Of a DNA stretch of 64,000 bases, positions 31,951 through 41,190 are shown piece after piece. The notes below the pieces were generated by a model, which made no database searches, was not told the origin of the DNA, and worked only from the letters and a program-made list of their open reading frames with translations. The stretch's first letter is position 1, and the number at the start of each line of letters is the position of its first letter. The position numbers and the translations under genes are program-made. Origin of the DNA: Haladaptatus caseinilyticus (GTDB lineage: Archaea > Halobacteriota > Halobacteria > Halobacteriales > Haladaptataceae); contig NZ_CP111042.1 of the NCBI RefSeq assembly GCF_026248685.1, positions 124,001 through 188,000 on the forward strand. Direction: 5' to 3'.

Positions 31951-33419
31951 TATCCGTCTCCCTCCACGATTCCTGTTGGTGGATAGGACCCAACCCATGG
32001 CATTGTTTGTTCGACAAATGCACTCGCTTTGAGTACGTCCCGATCACCGAATCGAGGTCCAATCAATTGCATTCCAATGGGAAGGCCGTCATCAGAGAAT
32101 CCGATTGGGATAGATCCTGCTGGATTGCCGCTCAAGTTAAGCAACCATGTGAGAGTCCATCCATGCATTGGATGCACCGAGACGCCGTCGACAGTGGGGT
32201 GATTTGTATCTAGCTCAAATGCGGTTCGACCAAGCGTTGGTGTAGCTAGGATATCGAACTGTGCAACAGTTGATTGAATCTCTCGATAGACTGATGTTCT
32301 AATTCGTCGAGCTTCGGCAAGTTCTCGAGTACCGATCTGTAGTCCCTTCTCAATGCGAGATTTGACTTCTGGAGTAACCTCGGTATCATCTGCTAATAGG
32401 TCGACGTTTGAATCTCGTTTTAGATTCTCGTAGAGCCCAACATAGCGAGCTTGAAGGATCCGTTCTAGTGCTTCGTGTCGTTCTTCCCACGTTTCTTCGA
32501 ACGTGATGTTCACCGGCTCAACGGTTGCACCAGCCTTTGAGAGATTCTGTAGCGTGCTTTCAATTGAACTCTGTACTTCTGTGCTGATTACGGACTCACC
32601 GAAATCGATCGAATAACCAATCGATAGCTCCGATATCGTTTCATCAACAACATCTCGATACGAACCTGGAGCCTGTGGGAGACTAAACGGATCATTTAGA
32701 TCAGGACCGGCGATTACATCCAGCATTAGTGCTGCATCTTCGACCGTCCGGGCAATCGGTCCCAGGTATGTGTATGGTAAGCTGTTCTCGTATGCGTCTA
32801 CATTGGACGCACCATGTGGTACACGTCCAAAATCAGGCATTAGTCCATACACTCCACAGGCACTGGATGGGATTCGTATGGAACCTGCCGCATCAGATCC
32901 GAGTGCAAGCGGTGCAAGACCTGCAGCAACTGCAGCGGCGCTGCCGCCAGATGAGCCGCCAGTTATCCGAATGAGATCCCATGGGTTGGTTGATGCTCCA
33001 AAGACCGAATTTTCAGTTACGGTTTTTCGGCCGAATTCGGGCGTATTTGTTTTTCCAAGAATAATTGCTCCTGCGTCTCGAAGCCGTTTGACAACTGTAT
33101 CATCAGCGGTAGGGACGTAATCAGCAAACGAGGGCGAACCAAACGTGGTACGTACACCGTTGACTCGTGTAAGATCCTTGATGGCTATTGGAATTCCATG
33201 GAGCGGACCCAATTTCTCACCTCGCTGGATTGCTTGCTCGGCTTCCAATGCTTCCGAACGTGCACGCTCATCACATACCGTAACATAGGCTGTGAGCTGG
33301 TCGTTGATCCGGTCGATCCGATCGAGGAATGCATCAATGACTGTAACGGGTGAGAGATCACCGTCTTTAATACGGTCCGCAAGGTCGGTAGCAGGAGTAA
33401 AGCATAGTTCCTCACTCAT
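31950..33419 (-). CDS. Amidase signature family hydrolase
   Basis: About 489 residues from the ATG at 33419 (MSEELCFTPATDLADRIKDG); an earlier in-frame start at 33428 adds three residues. The Ser-cis-Ser-Lys triad region is visible: Lys in GIPIAIKDLTRVNG and the Gly/Ser-rich GGSSGGSAAAVAAGLAPLAL, then GSDAAGSIRIPSS. These enzymes hydrolyse amides and acylated amines, and a few act on aryl or indole acetamide. GatA is unlikely because no GatB/C neighbours exist. It is followed in TAATG overlap by livG-like. Confidence 0.9.
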   Translation of the reverse strand: MSEELCFTPATDLADRIKDGDLSPVTVIDAFLDRIDRINDQLTAYVTVCDERARSEALEAEQAIQRGEKLGPLHGIPIAIKDLTRVNGVRTTFGSPSFADYVPTADDTVVKRLRDAGAIILGKTNTPEFGRKTVTENSVFGASTNPWDLIRITGGSSGGSAAAVAAGLAPLALGSDAAGSIRIPSSACGVYGLMPDFGRVPHGASNVDAYENSLPYTYLGPIARTVEDAALMLDVIAGPDLNDPFSLPQAPGSYRDVVDETISELSIGYSIDFGESVISTEVQSSIESTLQNLSKAGATVEPVNITFEETWEERHEALERILQARYVGLYENLKRDSNVDLLADDTEVTPEVKSRIEKGLQIGTRELAEARRIRTSVYREIQSTVAQFDILATPTLGRTAFELDTNHPTVDGVSVHPMHGWTLTWLLNLSGNPAGSIPIGFSDDGLPIGMQLIGPRFGDRDVLKASAFVEQTMPWVGSYPPTGIVEGDG

Positions 33420-33553
33420 ACAGACCAACCCCCTGCAGCAGTGATTGATCTCTTAACTTCGGTTCTCTTTGGCTACCGATGGGCCCGTGGTACAAGTCGT
33501 AGAACTGACCACGTGACACTCCTCGTTCCAACTGGGTCCCTCGAGGTGGTGAA

Positions 33554-33988
33554 TTAGTCAAGATCATATTTGAATGAGTAACAGTACTTTTCGTATCCTA
33601 ATTGTTCATAAAAACGATGAGCGTCGTCACGCCACAATCCTGATTCAAGCTCAACAGCATCGCAACCCTGTTGTTCAGCCCATTCGTGCACGAACAACAG
33701 AATCCCTTTACCATACCCTTCGGAACGACGTGTTTCCGTGGTCACGAGGTCGTAGACATATGCATGCCGTCCCAAATAGAAGTTCGTCGAAATTGTGACG
33801 CCAGCCACTGCCACTGGTTCGTTTTCTTCAAAGCCCACGAAGAGGTGATATCCTTCTTCGGCCATCTCGGCATACAAATCGTCAAATGAATCTGCAGTGA
33901 GGTGGGACCGAAGCTCCTGAAGGATTGGGAAAGCTTTTCGACGTTCTTCCAGTGTTGTAGCCTGCTCAATTTCCACTTTGATCACCAC
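33554..33988 (-). CDS. GNAT-family N-acetyltransferase
   Basis: A 144-residue protein with the acetyl-CoA motif A region TRRSEGYGKGILLFVHEWAE (R/Q-x-x-G-x-G/A) and the following beta-bulge and DAHRFYEQLGYEKYCYSFK. The start is a GTG, as no ATG is near. It lies between the binding-protein and amidase genes on the same strand. It could acetylate an amine or amino acid handled by the pathway, or protect the cell from it. The substrate is unknown. Confidence 0.85.
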   Translation of the reverse strand: MVIKVEIEQATTLEERRKAFPILQELRSHLTADSFDDLYAEMAEEGYHLFVGFEENEPVAVAGVTISTNFYLGRHAYVYDLVTTETRRSEGYGKGILLFVHEWAEQQGCDAVELESGLWRDDAHRFYEQLGYEKYCYSFKYDLD

Positions 33989-34032
33989 CTGTCGGGAAAA
34001 AGGCAGCTACCTTGCTCAAGTCTCTCATTGAG

Positions 34033-35319
34033 TTAATAGACACCCTCGTCTATTTGTTTGGCTGCTAGCTTGGGAGGCCAGACAAAGTTCAAATTACCAT
34101 CAATTATCTGATATCCGAGTGCCGACTGTGTTTGTGGATCTCCCCATGCTGCTTGATGGTTTTGCTGGAATTTGATGTATCCACTTCCGCCCTTGACTGG
34201 ATCGTGATTGAGGACTTTTTTAGCCCATTGATCGTTACTCGCCGATCTGAACGCCTCTAAGTCATCGAACGAACGAGCATACTCTGCAATCAATTTGATA
34301 TTTTGATATGAAAGTGCCGCACTCCCAGTCATCTCGGCATCGTATTTCTTATTCCATGCTTGGAGCGCTCCTTGTTGTTTGAGCAATTTGTCTACGCGAC
34401 CCGCATTCAACAGCGTAATCGCACCATTTGCAGCGTTACCTGCTGTTTGCCGAGCTTGTTCGATTGTGAGGCCATAGTTGTGGAAGAAATGTGTATTTTC
34501 AAAGCCAGCTCCAGCAAATTGCTTTGCAAGGTTACCAGCACCGGATGAGGATGTTTGAACACCCCAAACGATATCAGGATTACTCTGCTGGATTCGTGCG
34601 AGAAGGGAAGTGAAATCGGTTTCGTCTAATCCAACTTCGTCCTCCGAGATAACATTCCACCCGATTTTGTTCATTTCCCCTTTCATTAAATCCATAATAG
34701 AGAGTCCATATGAGGTATCTTCTCCGATCAACGCTATTCTCTTTTTCTGATATGGGAAGTAGCCGATCTTCTGCTTTTGAAACTGTGAAATAAGCTGCCG
34801 CCAACCCACCGCGTAAGCTTGCGAAGGTGGTGTCGTTTTAAAGACGTTTGTTAAGTTGTTGCTGTTAATCTTTTTGACAATCTCACTTGATACCGCTTCG
34901 TCGATGATCTGTGGCACATCGTGTTGGTTAGTTACATCGATTGTTGTCAACGCAACGTCACTATGAAATCCTCCTCCTACTGCATCTACATTCTCTTCTT
35001 GAATTAGTCGATTGACCTCGTTTCGACCAGCTGAAGGCTCAGATTCCGAATCGCCAAATACTAATGTGATGTCCTCACCATGTACACCATTCTCTTCGTT
35101 TATCATTTCGCGAGAAAGGTTCGCTGCCATCTTTTTTTGTTGTCCAATATTTGAAGCTGGTCCCGAAAACGGTCCGTAAAACCCGATTTTGAGGCCACCT
35201 CCTCCTTCACCTCCTCCAAACCCTTTGAGACATCCGGCTAACGCTCCAATGGCTCCTACTCCGCTGGCACGGAGAAGCCCGCGTCGTGTGGTGGCGTGGG
35301 ACACGTTGTTAATACCCAT
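34033..35319 (-). CDS. ABC importer binding lipoprotein, LivK/urea-amide type
   Basis: About 428 residues from the ATG at 35319 (MGINNVSHATTRRGLLRASG). A Tat signal with twin Arg (TTRRGLLRASGVGAIG) leads to a lipobox GALAGC. The mature protein is of periplasmic-binding type I: LKIGFYGPFSGPASNIGQQK, GDSESEPSAGRNEVNRLIQE and DVALTTIDVTNQHDVPQIID. It starts the minus-strand unit with GNAT, amidase, LivG, LivF, LivH, LivM and M20, and is divergent from the HyuC-like gene. It delivers solute to the LivHM pore. Confidence 0.9.
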   Translation of the reverse strand: MGINNVSHATTRRGLLRASGVGAIGALAGCLKGFGGGEGGGGLKIGFYGPFSGPASNIGQQKKMAANLSREMINEENGVHGEDITLVFGDSESEPSAGRNEVNRLIQEENVDAVGGGFHSDVALTTIDVTNQHDVPQIIDEAVSSEIVKKINSNNLTNVFKTTPPSQAYAVGWRQLISQFQKQKIGYFPYQKKRIALIGEDTSYGLSIMDLMKGEMNKIGWNVISEDEVGLDETDFTSLLARIQQSNPDIVWGVQTSSSGAGNLAKQFAGAGFENTHFFHNYGLTIEQARQTAGNAANGAITLLNAGRVDKLLKQQGALQAWNKKYDAEMTGSAALSYQNIKLIAEYARSFDDLEAFRSASNDQWAKKVLNHDPVKGGSGYIKFQQNHQAAWGDPQTQSALGYQIIDGNLNFVWPPKLAAKQIDEGVY

Positions 35320-35444
35320 GTTACTCAACTCAGAGACAAAGTATAAAAAACTATTGGCCAACATGGTTATCTGTCCCATTTTGCCTTCTAGAAACGAGAC
35401 TTCGTCCGAGAATCCGAATTGAATCTAGATAAGATGTAAATACT

Positions 35445-36710
35445 ATGGGTGAGATTGGCACACATATGCTGGAGATCAATTCGGAACGGTTTCACGAAAC
35501 GTTCGAACGGTATTCAGAAGTTGGTGGGACCGCCAAAGGTGGTCTTAACCGATTAGCTCTTTCAGCAACCGATGGTGAAATCAGAGATGAATTCATATCG
35601 GATTTAGAGGCACTTGGATTATCAGTCCGGATTGATGAAGTTGGAAATATTTTCGGACGTCGATCAGGTACCGATCAATCAACCAACCCAATTCTTATCG
35701 GGTCACATTTAGATTCACAACCAAGCGGCGGCCGATACGATGGACAGCTCGGTGTTCTCACAGCACTGGAAACAATTCGAGTCTTCGAGGATTTGGACAT
35801 AGAGACACAACGGCCTATTGAAATCGTCAATTGGACGAATGAAGAGGGGTCACGTTTTAAACCAGCATTGATGGGTAGTGGGGCATGGGTTGGAATTCAT
35901 GATGTCGATGAAATTCTCTCAACCACAGATGAGCAGGGTACCTCAGTTGAGGACGCACTCGATCAAATCGGTTATAATGGAGAGACCCCGTGTGAACCAA
36001 ATCAGATACCACATGCATACTTAGAACTTCACATAGAGCAAGGACCCGTGCTCGAAGAATATGAACGGGAAATCGGAATTGTTGAAGGGATTCTTGGTAT
36101 GGCATGGCTCGAAGCAACGATCTATGGCGAAGCTGATCATGCAGGCCCCTCACCGATGCATACTCGATCGGATTCAATGGTTGCCGCAGCAGACGTAATT
36201 ACGGGGGTTCGACGGCTAAGTACTCATCTTGGAGATGATGTGGTAACGACCGTTGGGGAAATGACCATTGAACCCAACTCGGTGAATGTAATTCCATCCA
36301 AAGCCAGTTTTACTATTGATCTGCGATCGTACGATAATGATATAATTACTCGTGGTATCGACCAGATCGAAGCCGAACTATCATCTGCCTGTTCTCGGGA
36401 GGGAACCGAGTATGATCTCGAGGAGCTATGGAGGATCCCACATACCGAATTCTCGCAGCAGATTTGCACTAATCTTGAGACCATTGCCAACGAACTCGGA
36501 CGGTCTCACGAATGCATGATTGGCGGTGCCGGTCATGATGCTTCCTATTTAGCAGATTTGACCCAAACAGGGCTTGTCTTTGTTCCTAGTGCCGATGGCA
36601 AAACGCACAACGAACAGGAGTTCACTAAATGGGAAGATGCCGTCGCTGGGGCCGAGGTGTTTGCTAATACCGTCTTGCAATTGGCTGATTCAATGGAGAC
36701 GTCACAATGA
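35445..36710 (+). CDS. Zn-dependent N-carbamoylase/allantoate-amidohydrolase-like (HyuC-type M20)
   Basis: A 421-residue enzyme with all family motifs: IGSHLDSQPSGGRYDGQLGV (His and Asp ligands), NEEGSRFKPALMGS (catalytic Glu-Glu), HIEQGPVLE, GEADHAGPSPMHTRSD in the lid and GAGHDASYLA near the end. Such enzymes split N-carbamoyl-L-amino acids, ureidoglycolate or allantoate. An ATG at 35466 (MLEINSERFHETFERYSEVG) is a possible alternative start. Divergent from the binding-protein gene with 125 bases between, and followed by an Lrp regulator. Confidence 0.9.
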   Translation: MGEIGTHMLEINSERFHETFERYSEVGGTAKGGLNRLALSATDGEIRDEFISDLEALGLSVRIDEVGNIFGRRSGTDQSTNPILIGSHLDSQPSGGRYDGQLGVLTALETIRVFEDLDIETQRPIEIVNWTNEEGSRFKPALMGSGAWVGIHDVDEILSTTDEQGTSVEDALDQIGYNGETPCEPNQIPHAYLELHIEQGPVLEEYEREIGIVEGILGMAWLEATIYGEADHAGPSPMHTRSDSMVAAADVITGVRRLSTHLGDDVVTTVGEMTIEPNSVNVIPSKASFTIDLRSYDNDIITRGIDQIEAELSSACSREGTEYDLEELWRIPHTEFSQQICTNLETIANELGRSHECMIGGAGHDASYLADLTQTGLVFVPSADGKTHNEQEFTKWEDAVAGAEVFANTVLQLADSMETSQ

Positions 36711-36771
36711 ACACAATTCATGCTCTTTTATACACAACCGCGATATCGACGGAAAGTAAGTCCGAGAGGCG

Positions 36772-37260
36772 ATGACGATGGATTCTCGTGATATTGAAAT
36801 ACTCAAGACCGTATTCGAGCTTGGTGATCCAAGTCCACGACGAATCGGAGAGAAACTAGAGATTCCAAAATCAACTGTTCATTATCGACTATCCAAGCTC
36901 CAAGAACGAGGTGTCCTTCGAAACGATCTCTATGAATTCGATTCGAAAGTTGCCGGATTTAGCATCACCGTGATCACAGAAGTTCTTGCAGAGTATGAGC
37001 CAGAATACCAACAACATGTTGGAGAAGAGCTTTCTGAGATCGGGGGTGTCTCTGAAGTCCATTTCATGATGGGTGACACTGATTTTATCGTTATTGCACA
37101 TCTTCCAAACAGTGATCATATTCAGCGTTTAATTAACGAATACGAAATAATTGATGGGGTTGAGAGAACTAGCTCAAAATTCGTAATTTCGACAATTAAG
37201 GACGAACCAAACGTAATGCGGAACTATAATCTGGATACGCTCACTGAGATCTTGGGGTAG
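36772..37260 (+). CDS. Lrp/AsnC-family regulator
   Basis: A 162-residue protein. The winged helix occupies the first 65 residues (DIEILKTVFELGDPSPRRIG, IPKSTVHYRLSKLQERGVL) and the ligand-binding RAM/ACT-like domain follows (VITEVLAEYEPEYQQHVGEE, HFMMGDTDFIVIAHLPNSDH). Lrp proteins sense amino acids and form octamers. It follows the HyuC-like gene by 61 bases and probably controls the divergent amidase/Liv and HyuC-like units. The start could also be two codons in (ATG at 36778). Confidence 0.9.
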   Translation: MTMDSRDIEILKTVFELGDPSPRRIGEKLEIPKSTVHYRLSKLQERGVLRNDLYEFDSKVAGFSITVITEVLAEYEPEYQQHVGEELSEIGGVSEVHFMMGDTDFIVIAHLPNSDHIQRLINEYEIIDGVERTSSKFVISTIKDEPNVMRNYNLDTLTEILG

Positions 37261-37348
37261 CAGATGTGGGGTTAATTCGAGTAAGTGTGGTTTTTCTCTA
37301 TATTTCTTCTTGCCTTATTGGGTCTTCCAGTCACCGGTTGTTTGAGGT

Positions 37349-38037
37349 GACCGCGAGCAACTTGAAACACTACTCACCGAGACGGCAATCACACCCGACG
37401 ATGACGAAACCCTGCTCGAACTTTTCGTCCTCTTTCGATTCATCGCGACACTTGAAGAACTCCACGAGACGAGTACCCAATTGGAGACGATCAAAACCGG
37501 TTGTCAAGAAGTCGCTCATCTCAGGAAGAATAATGGAACTGAGTTGCAGTCTATCACGACAACTCTGCTTCCAAGTGCGGTCTCTCCTTCCGAGCATTTC
37601 CAGATGATCAAGATGACCTCTCTCGAACGGAGAAAGTGCACACGACTAGCTTCGACATCGCCAATGACTACTTCCAGGACCGATCGTTCCAGACACACAC
37701 TAGACGCCCCGATATTATCGTCCTCGAAATCGCACACCCAGACGGTGAGCAAGACTACCTCATCACCGAAGTCAAAAACAGCACGAATACGAAGACAATT
37801 CGGCAAGGAATCAAAGAGACACTCGAATACCTCGCATTCCTCCAGCAGGACGACGAATTCGTGTATGGTAGTGAAGTCTCTGAGGGGTACTTTGGCAACG
37901 GGTGGAATGGGATCATGGTCATCCAGGACGCCGTCGAAGAGACCGCGTCGCTCGAAGAGCAAGAAAATAAAATCAAGATTTTACAGGCTCCGGAAGTCGA
38001 TACAGCACTCGAGCAGGTTCTCCAACAGTTTTTCTGA
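37349..38037 (+). pseudogene. PD-(D/E)xK nuclease-like gene broken by frameshift
   Basis: The first part reads DREQLETLLTETAITPDDDE, then LFRFIATLEELHETSTQLE in one frame. From about 37540 coding continues one frame away: CGLSFRAFPDDQDD, then RRPDIIVLEI and YLITEVKNSTNTKTIRQGIK, ending VLQQFF at a TGA at 38035-38037. PD followed by ExK in ITEVKN is the metal site of this nuclease fold, as in haloarchaeal McrC- or restriction-like hypothetical proteins. The shift and the missing start make it a pseudogene. The 133-residue 3' part could be translated from the GTG at 37636. Confidence 0.62.
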
Positions 38038-38083
38038 GATCTACTGCCCTACAACGGCGAGCACTACTGCGATTAGAAGGAAT

Positions 38084-38206
38084 TCAGCGTGAGAATCGCT
38101 CGTCGTAGTACTGATCTTGAAGCCGTGACTTGTACTCATTCATTGCCCAATACATACACTGACCCCGTGCTTTCTGTATAGCTGAATCAATAGCATTCGT
38201 CTCGAA
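38084..38206 (-). other. Unassigned protein-like remnant
   Basis: The minus strand encodes IDSAIQKARGQCMYWAMNEY and KSRLQDQYYDERFSR, then a stop. The composition is protein-like, but no family is recognised. It abuts the tnpB remnant in opposite orientation, so it may be the tail of a gene cut by the IS. Confidence 0.3.
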
Positions 38207-38404
38207 TTGTACGATGAATGTGGTATAGCGATGAACTCGGACGTGAATGGTGCGGAGAACATCAGACGAAAAGTAACTCGGAGTATTGCCCGTGATGGGG
38301 GAGATAGGAGTACCGACTGGTTGGCACAGCCAGTGGTCCACTTGTTTGACCATCGTGAGGGCCGGTTCGCCCAACGAGAACAGGTTGGTAACCGCGAACC
38401 GTAA
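38207..38404 (+). pseudogene. tnpB C-terminal remnant
   Basis: The frame reads LYDECGIAMNSDVNGAENIR, matching the zinc-ribbon end and RuvC-III motif of the tnpB at 7476-8795 (EKCDAAFNADVNGAENIR), then DGGDRSTDWLAQPVVHLFDH and a TAA at 38402-38404. The first 370 residues of the protein are missing. Asn-Ser-Asp replaces Asn-Ala-Asp. Its right end is still attached (38405-38512). Confidence 0.82.
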
Positions 38405-38512
38405 TATCCAACCTGCGATCGGGATTCCTGCGTTGACGAGACGCAATGCGTCTCGTTCTTACACCAGAACGCTTCGCATTCTGGGGACATCTTTAGGCGC
38501 CGGAGGATGTCA
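38405..38512 (+). mobile_element. IS200/IS605-type right end with an inserted two-hairpin segment
   Basis: It begins GTAATATCC and ends CTTTAGGCGCCGGAGGATGT, both as in the right end of the tnpB element at 7.4 kb. Between the two halves of the expected terminal hairpin (GGGATTCCTGCGT ... GGCGCCGGAGG) lies about 55 extra bases with two hairpins: GAGACGCAATGCGTCTC (38439-38455) and CCAGAACGCTTCGCATTCTGG (38464-38484). The terminal bases overlap the 3' end of the next gene on the minus strand. Confidence 0.6.
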
Positions 38513-39434
38513 CCAAGTGCTGTTCGAGAAAATCACCCTCTTGCTCGACAACTTCTTCGAACAACTCATCGAATGCTCCAAAGTGATCAGTTTCGATCGT
38601 TATACACCTCACATCCCGAAGGCGAGCAACTGTGGCATCAATGGCGCTCTTCGGAGCGATCGTGTCATCAGTCCCCTGCAAGACAAGTGCCGGACAATCG
38701 ACTTGGCGTGCGCTCGTGATGGGTCGGTAAAAGCCGAATGTAACGAATGCACGTGCAGCACATCGATTGACATCTGGATTATTCGCATCTTCGCCAGCAA
38801 CGGCACTATGACCCTCCTTGGAACCGGGCGGAGCGAGTGCAGGTAGTTCGTCGGGATAGTCCCCCCAGATTGGTATGTAATAGGGATCTCGTCCAGTATA
38901 CTTCCGGCCAAGATCTCGTAGTCCTGCCCACGTCGTTCGAAGGCCGTAGGCGACCCCCAACTGGCGGACAAAATACAGAATGGTCCGGGCTCCATCAAAA
39001 ATTGGAGTCCGCCCAACATAGGCATCGACATCCTCCTGGGCAGCAGTGATTAAGGCGCCACCGCCTCCTAACGAGAAGCCATAGACGCCGAGTCGATCTC
39101 CATCAACACCCTCAATGGTTCGCGCATATCTGACTGCAGCTTGCCAGTCGTTGATCTGCCCGAATGGGAGAGCGACGTTTCGGGGCTCACCACCACTCTC
39201 GCCGAGTGAGCGATAGTCGAATAGTAATACAGCGATCCCCCGTCCTGCGAAACGCTCGGCAAATGCTGGAAGCCCAAATCCACGTGGTAGTCCAAACCCA
39301 TTCGCCATCACCACTATTGGAGGATCTTTATTGGTCGTTGCTGCCTTGTCAGGGCGATACAGGGAGGCAACACATTTCGTTCCTTGACTCGTGAATTCCA
39401 TCAATTCCGGTCGTATGGTTTCTCTTTGCCCCAT
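38493..39434 (-). CDS. Alpha/beta hydrolase (dienelactone-hydrolase/acyl-peptidase type)
   Basis: A 313-residue hydrolase. The nucleophile elbow is GVYGFSLGGGGALITAA (Ser at about residue 144), with an oxyanion region VMANGFGLPRGFGLPAFAER, an Asp in LVLQGTDDTIAPKSAI and a His in ETDHFGAFDELFEEV. The substrate is unknown. The last codons (TSSGA and the TAA) fall inside the right end of the adjacent IS remnant, so the natural C-terminus was replaced by the insertion. The catalytic His lies about 27 residues before the end, so activity may be kept. It is a single gene. Confidence 0.87.
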   Translation of the reverse strand: MGQRETIRPELMEFTSQGTKCVASLYRPDKAATTNKDPPIVVMANGFGLPRGFGLPAFAERFAGRGIAVLLFDYRSLGESGGEPRNVALPFGQINDWQAAVRYARTIEGVDGDRLGVYGFSLGGGGALITAAQEDVDAYVGRTPIFDGARTILYFVRQLGVAYGLRTTWAGLRDLGRKYTGRDPYYIPIWGDYPDELPALAPPGSKEGHSAVAGEDANNPDVNRCAARAFVTFGFYRPITSARQVDCPALVLQGTDDTIAPKSAIDATVARLRDVRCITIETDHFGAFDELFEEVVEQEGDFLEQHLVTSSGA

Positions 39435-39594
39435 AGCTTCTCAGCGCAGTACGCTAGCAAACAGCATAAACGATAGGCAAGCTAACTGATTCAGCAGCTG
39501 GATGGCCTGCTCCCTACTGTTTTGCAAACCATTGTAAGTCACTGAGTGACCCGTAGCGTTTTGTGCCACCTCTTCGAGTATCGGAATAGAACCC

Positions 39595-40749
39595 ATGTCA
39601 ACTACTAACGACCGCGTCGTCGTGGTCGGAGCTGGCGTCTCGGGGCTTGCCATTGCCCGCGAACTCGCACCCGATCATGACGTTATCGTCCTCGACAAAG
39701 GCGGTATCGCCGCAGATACCTCCTCTCGAGCGTCCGGAATGATTTCGCTTTCACTTGAACCGTTTCCCGATGAATGGGCAACCTTCGCCCTGTCACAATT
39801 TCGCGACCTCGACGGTCAGGGCGTCTTCTCGTTCACAGAACGGGAGACGGTTCGTCTCGTTCCTGAGGCGAACGCCGACCTATACACCGATCAAGCACCT
39901 GATGGTGGAGAATTTCTACCTCGAGATGCACTGAAGCGCAGATTCCCAGAATCGTTTGGTGACCTCTCTGCGTACGGAGGTGGTCTTCTCTACGATGGGA
40001 CCGGTTACCTTGACGCACTCGACTATGCAATGACGTTGAAGTGGGCCGCAGAACGGAACGGAGCGGGCATCTTCCGCGACCACGAAGTCACGGATATCCG
40101 ATCCAAAGACGGCACGGTGACTGGCGTTGAGACGGAGTATGGCGTTATCGACGCCGACCACGTCGTCTTCGCGACTGGATGGAAGACGCGCGACCTCCTC
40201 GCCGATCACGTCGAACTCCCAGTGAGGCCGCTCCGGTGGAACGCGGTCGTCATCGAACCGGACAACCCACTCCCGGACGATTGTCCTATGGGTTCTGAAC
40301 CGACGATGCGGATATACTGGCGGCCGACCGATCACGGTAACGTGCTCGTCGGCGGAAACGAACACCTCCTCGATGACCCGGAAGGCACACCGATGAGCGT
40401 TCAAGAATCGTTCCGCAAAGGCGTGGTTGAGGACGTCGCACCGCTACTCAATGGGGCTGCTGCGGGAACTATCCGCCGAGAAGATTGCTGTCCGACCGCG
40501 GACTGTGCTTCCCCCGACGGCCTTCCTATCATTGACACCCCCCGAGAAGTACCGGATGGGCTCGCGGTCGTGACCGGTCTTCACGGCCGAGGCGTTATGC
40601 TTTCGCCTGTAACTGGGCGTGCCGTTCGATCGCTGGTTACCGGAGAGGAACCGCCCTTCCCGATGACGCAGTTTCGACTCAATCGGTTCGACAATCGATC
40701 CACTAATTTTGACTATCGAAGCCATTGGGGAACAGGGGAAGACGATTGA
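39595..40749 (+). CDS. FAD-dependent amino-acid/amine oxidoreductase (DAO family)
   Basis: A 384-residue flavoprotein. The N-terminal dinucleotide fold is VVVVGAGVSGLAIARELAPD, with the FAD-ribose Asp/Glu after IVLDKGG. The C-terminal FAD-binding part has GLPIIDTPREVPDGLAVVTG and LHGRGVMLSPVTGRAVRSL. Family members oxidise sarcosine, D-amino acids or glycine. A second DAO-family protein is encoded at 53724-54866. It is convergent with nothing and has no obvious partner. GC content is higher than its surroundings, which may reflect separate ancestry. Confidence 0.87.
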   Translation: MSTTNDRVVVVGAGVSGLAIARELAPDHDVIVLDKGGIAADTSSRASGMISLSLEPFPDEWATFALSQFRDLDGQGVFSFTERETVRLVPEANADLYTDQAPDGGEFLPRDALKRRFPESFGDLSAYGGGLLYDGTGYLDALDYAMTLKWAAERNGAGIFRDHEVTDIRSKDGTVTGVETEYGVIDADHVVFATGWKTRDLLADHVELPVRPLRWNAVVIEPDNPLPDDCPMGSEPTMRIYWRPTDHGNVLVGGNEHLLDDPEGTPMSVQESFRKGVVEDVAPLLNGAAAGTIRREDCCPTADCASPDGLPIIDTPREVPDGLAVVTGLHGRGVMLSPVTGRAVRSLVTGEEPPFPMTQFRLNRFDNRSTNFDYRSHWGTGEDD

Positions 40750-40868
40750 ATACTGTAGTATATCAATGGTAAACAAGACACGGTTTTCATATTTGATTCA
40801 TTAGAGGGGTGACTGAAATCGGAAGAAATACCGTAAACAACACAACACTGCCCCAAACACCAAAATAA

Positions 40869-41135
40869 TTGGTGCAATGGGGTGTGATTAGCCGATCATT
40901 TGGGATGACCGAATGGGCAATCACAGGGGAGCTACAATGGTTGGGAGGATTTTCGGCGGATATATTCATTACGGCTACATTTTACGATAAGGCGGGCCGA
41001 GCGTTGTCATCCGATGGAATCGCAAACATCCCCTTGGCACCCAGGCGAACAGGTGGGTTCCAAATCGATTACCTGAATGGTAACGGCAAAGCTATAAAAG
41101 ATTACAAACTAGCAGTTGAAGTGATCCAAAAATAA
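40869..41135 (+). pseudogene. FxLYD-like domain fragment
   Basis: An 88-residue frame from a GTG, with TEWAITGELQWLGGFSADIF, ITATFYDKAGRALSSDG and GGFQIDYLNGN-type strands. This is the FxLYD beta-sandwich found C-terminal in haloarchaeal exported proteins. A signal peptide and the upstream part are missing, and the sequence before it is AT-rich with stops. It is probably the 3' remnant of a lipoprotein gene. A short cytosolic product is not excluded. Confidence 0.5.
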
Positions 41136-41190
41136 ATCACGAACAGCGAACAACGACAAAAGCAATCGATACACCGACCACCGTTTCATT

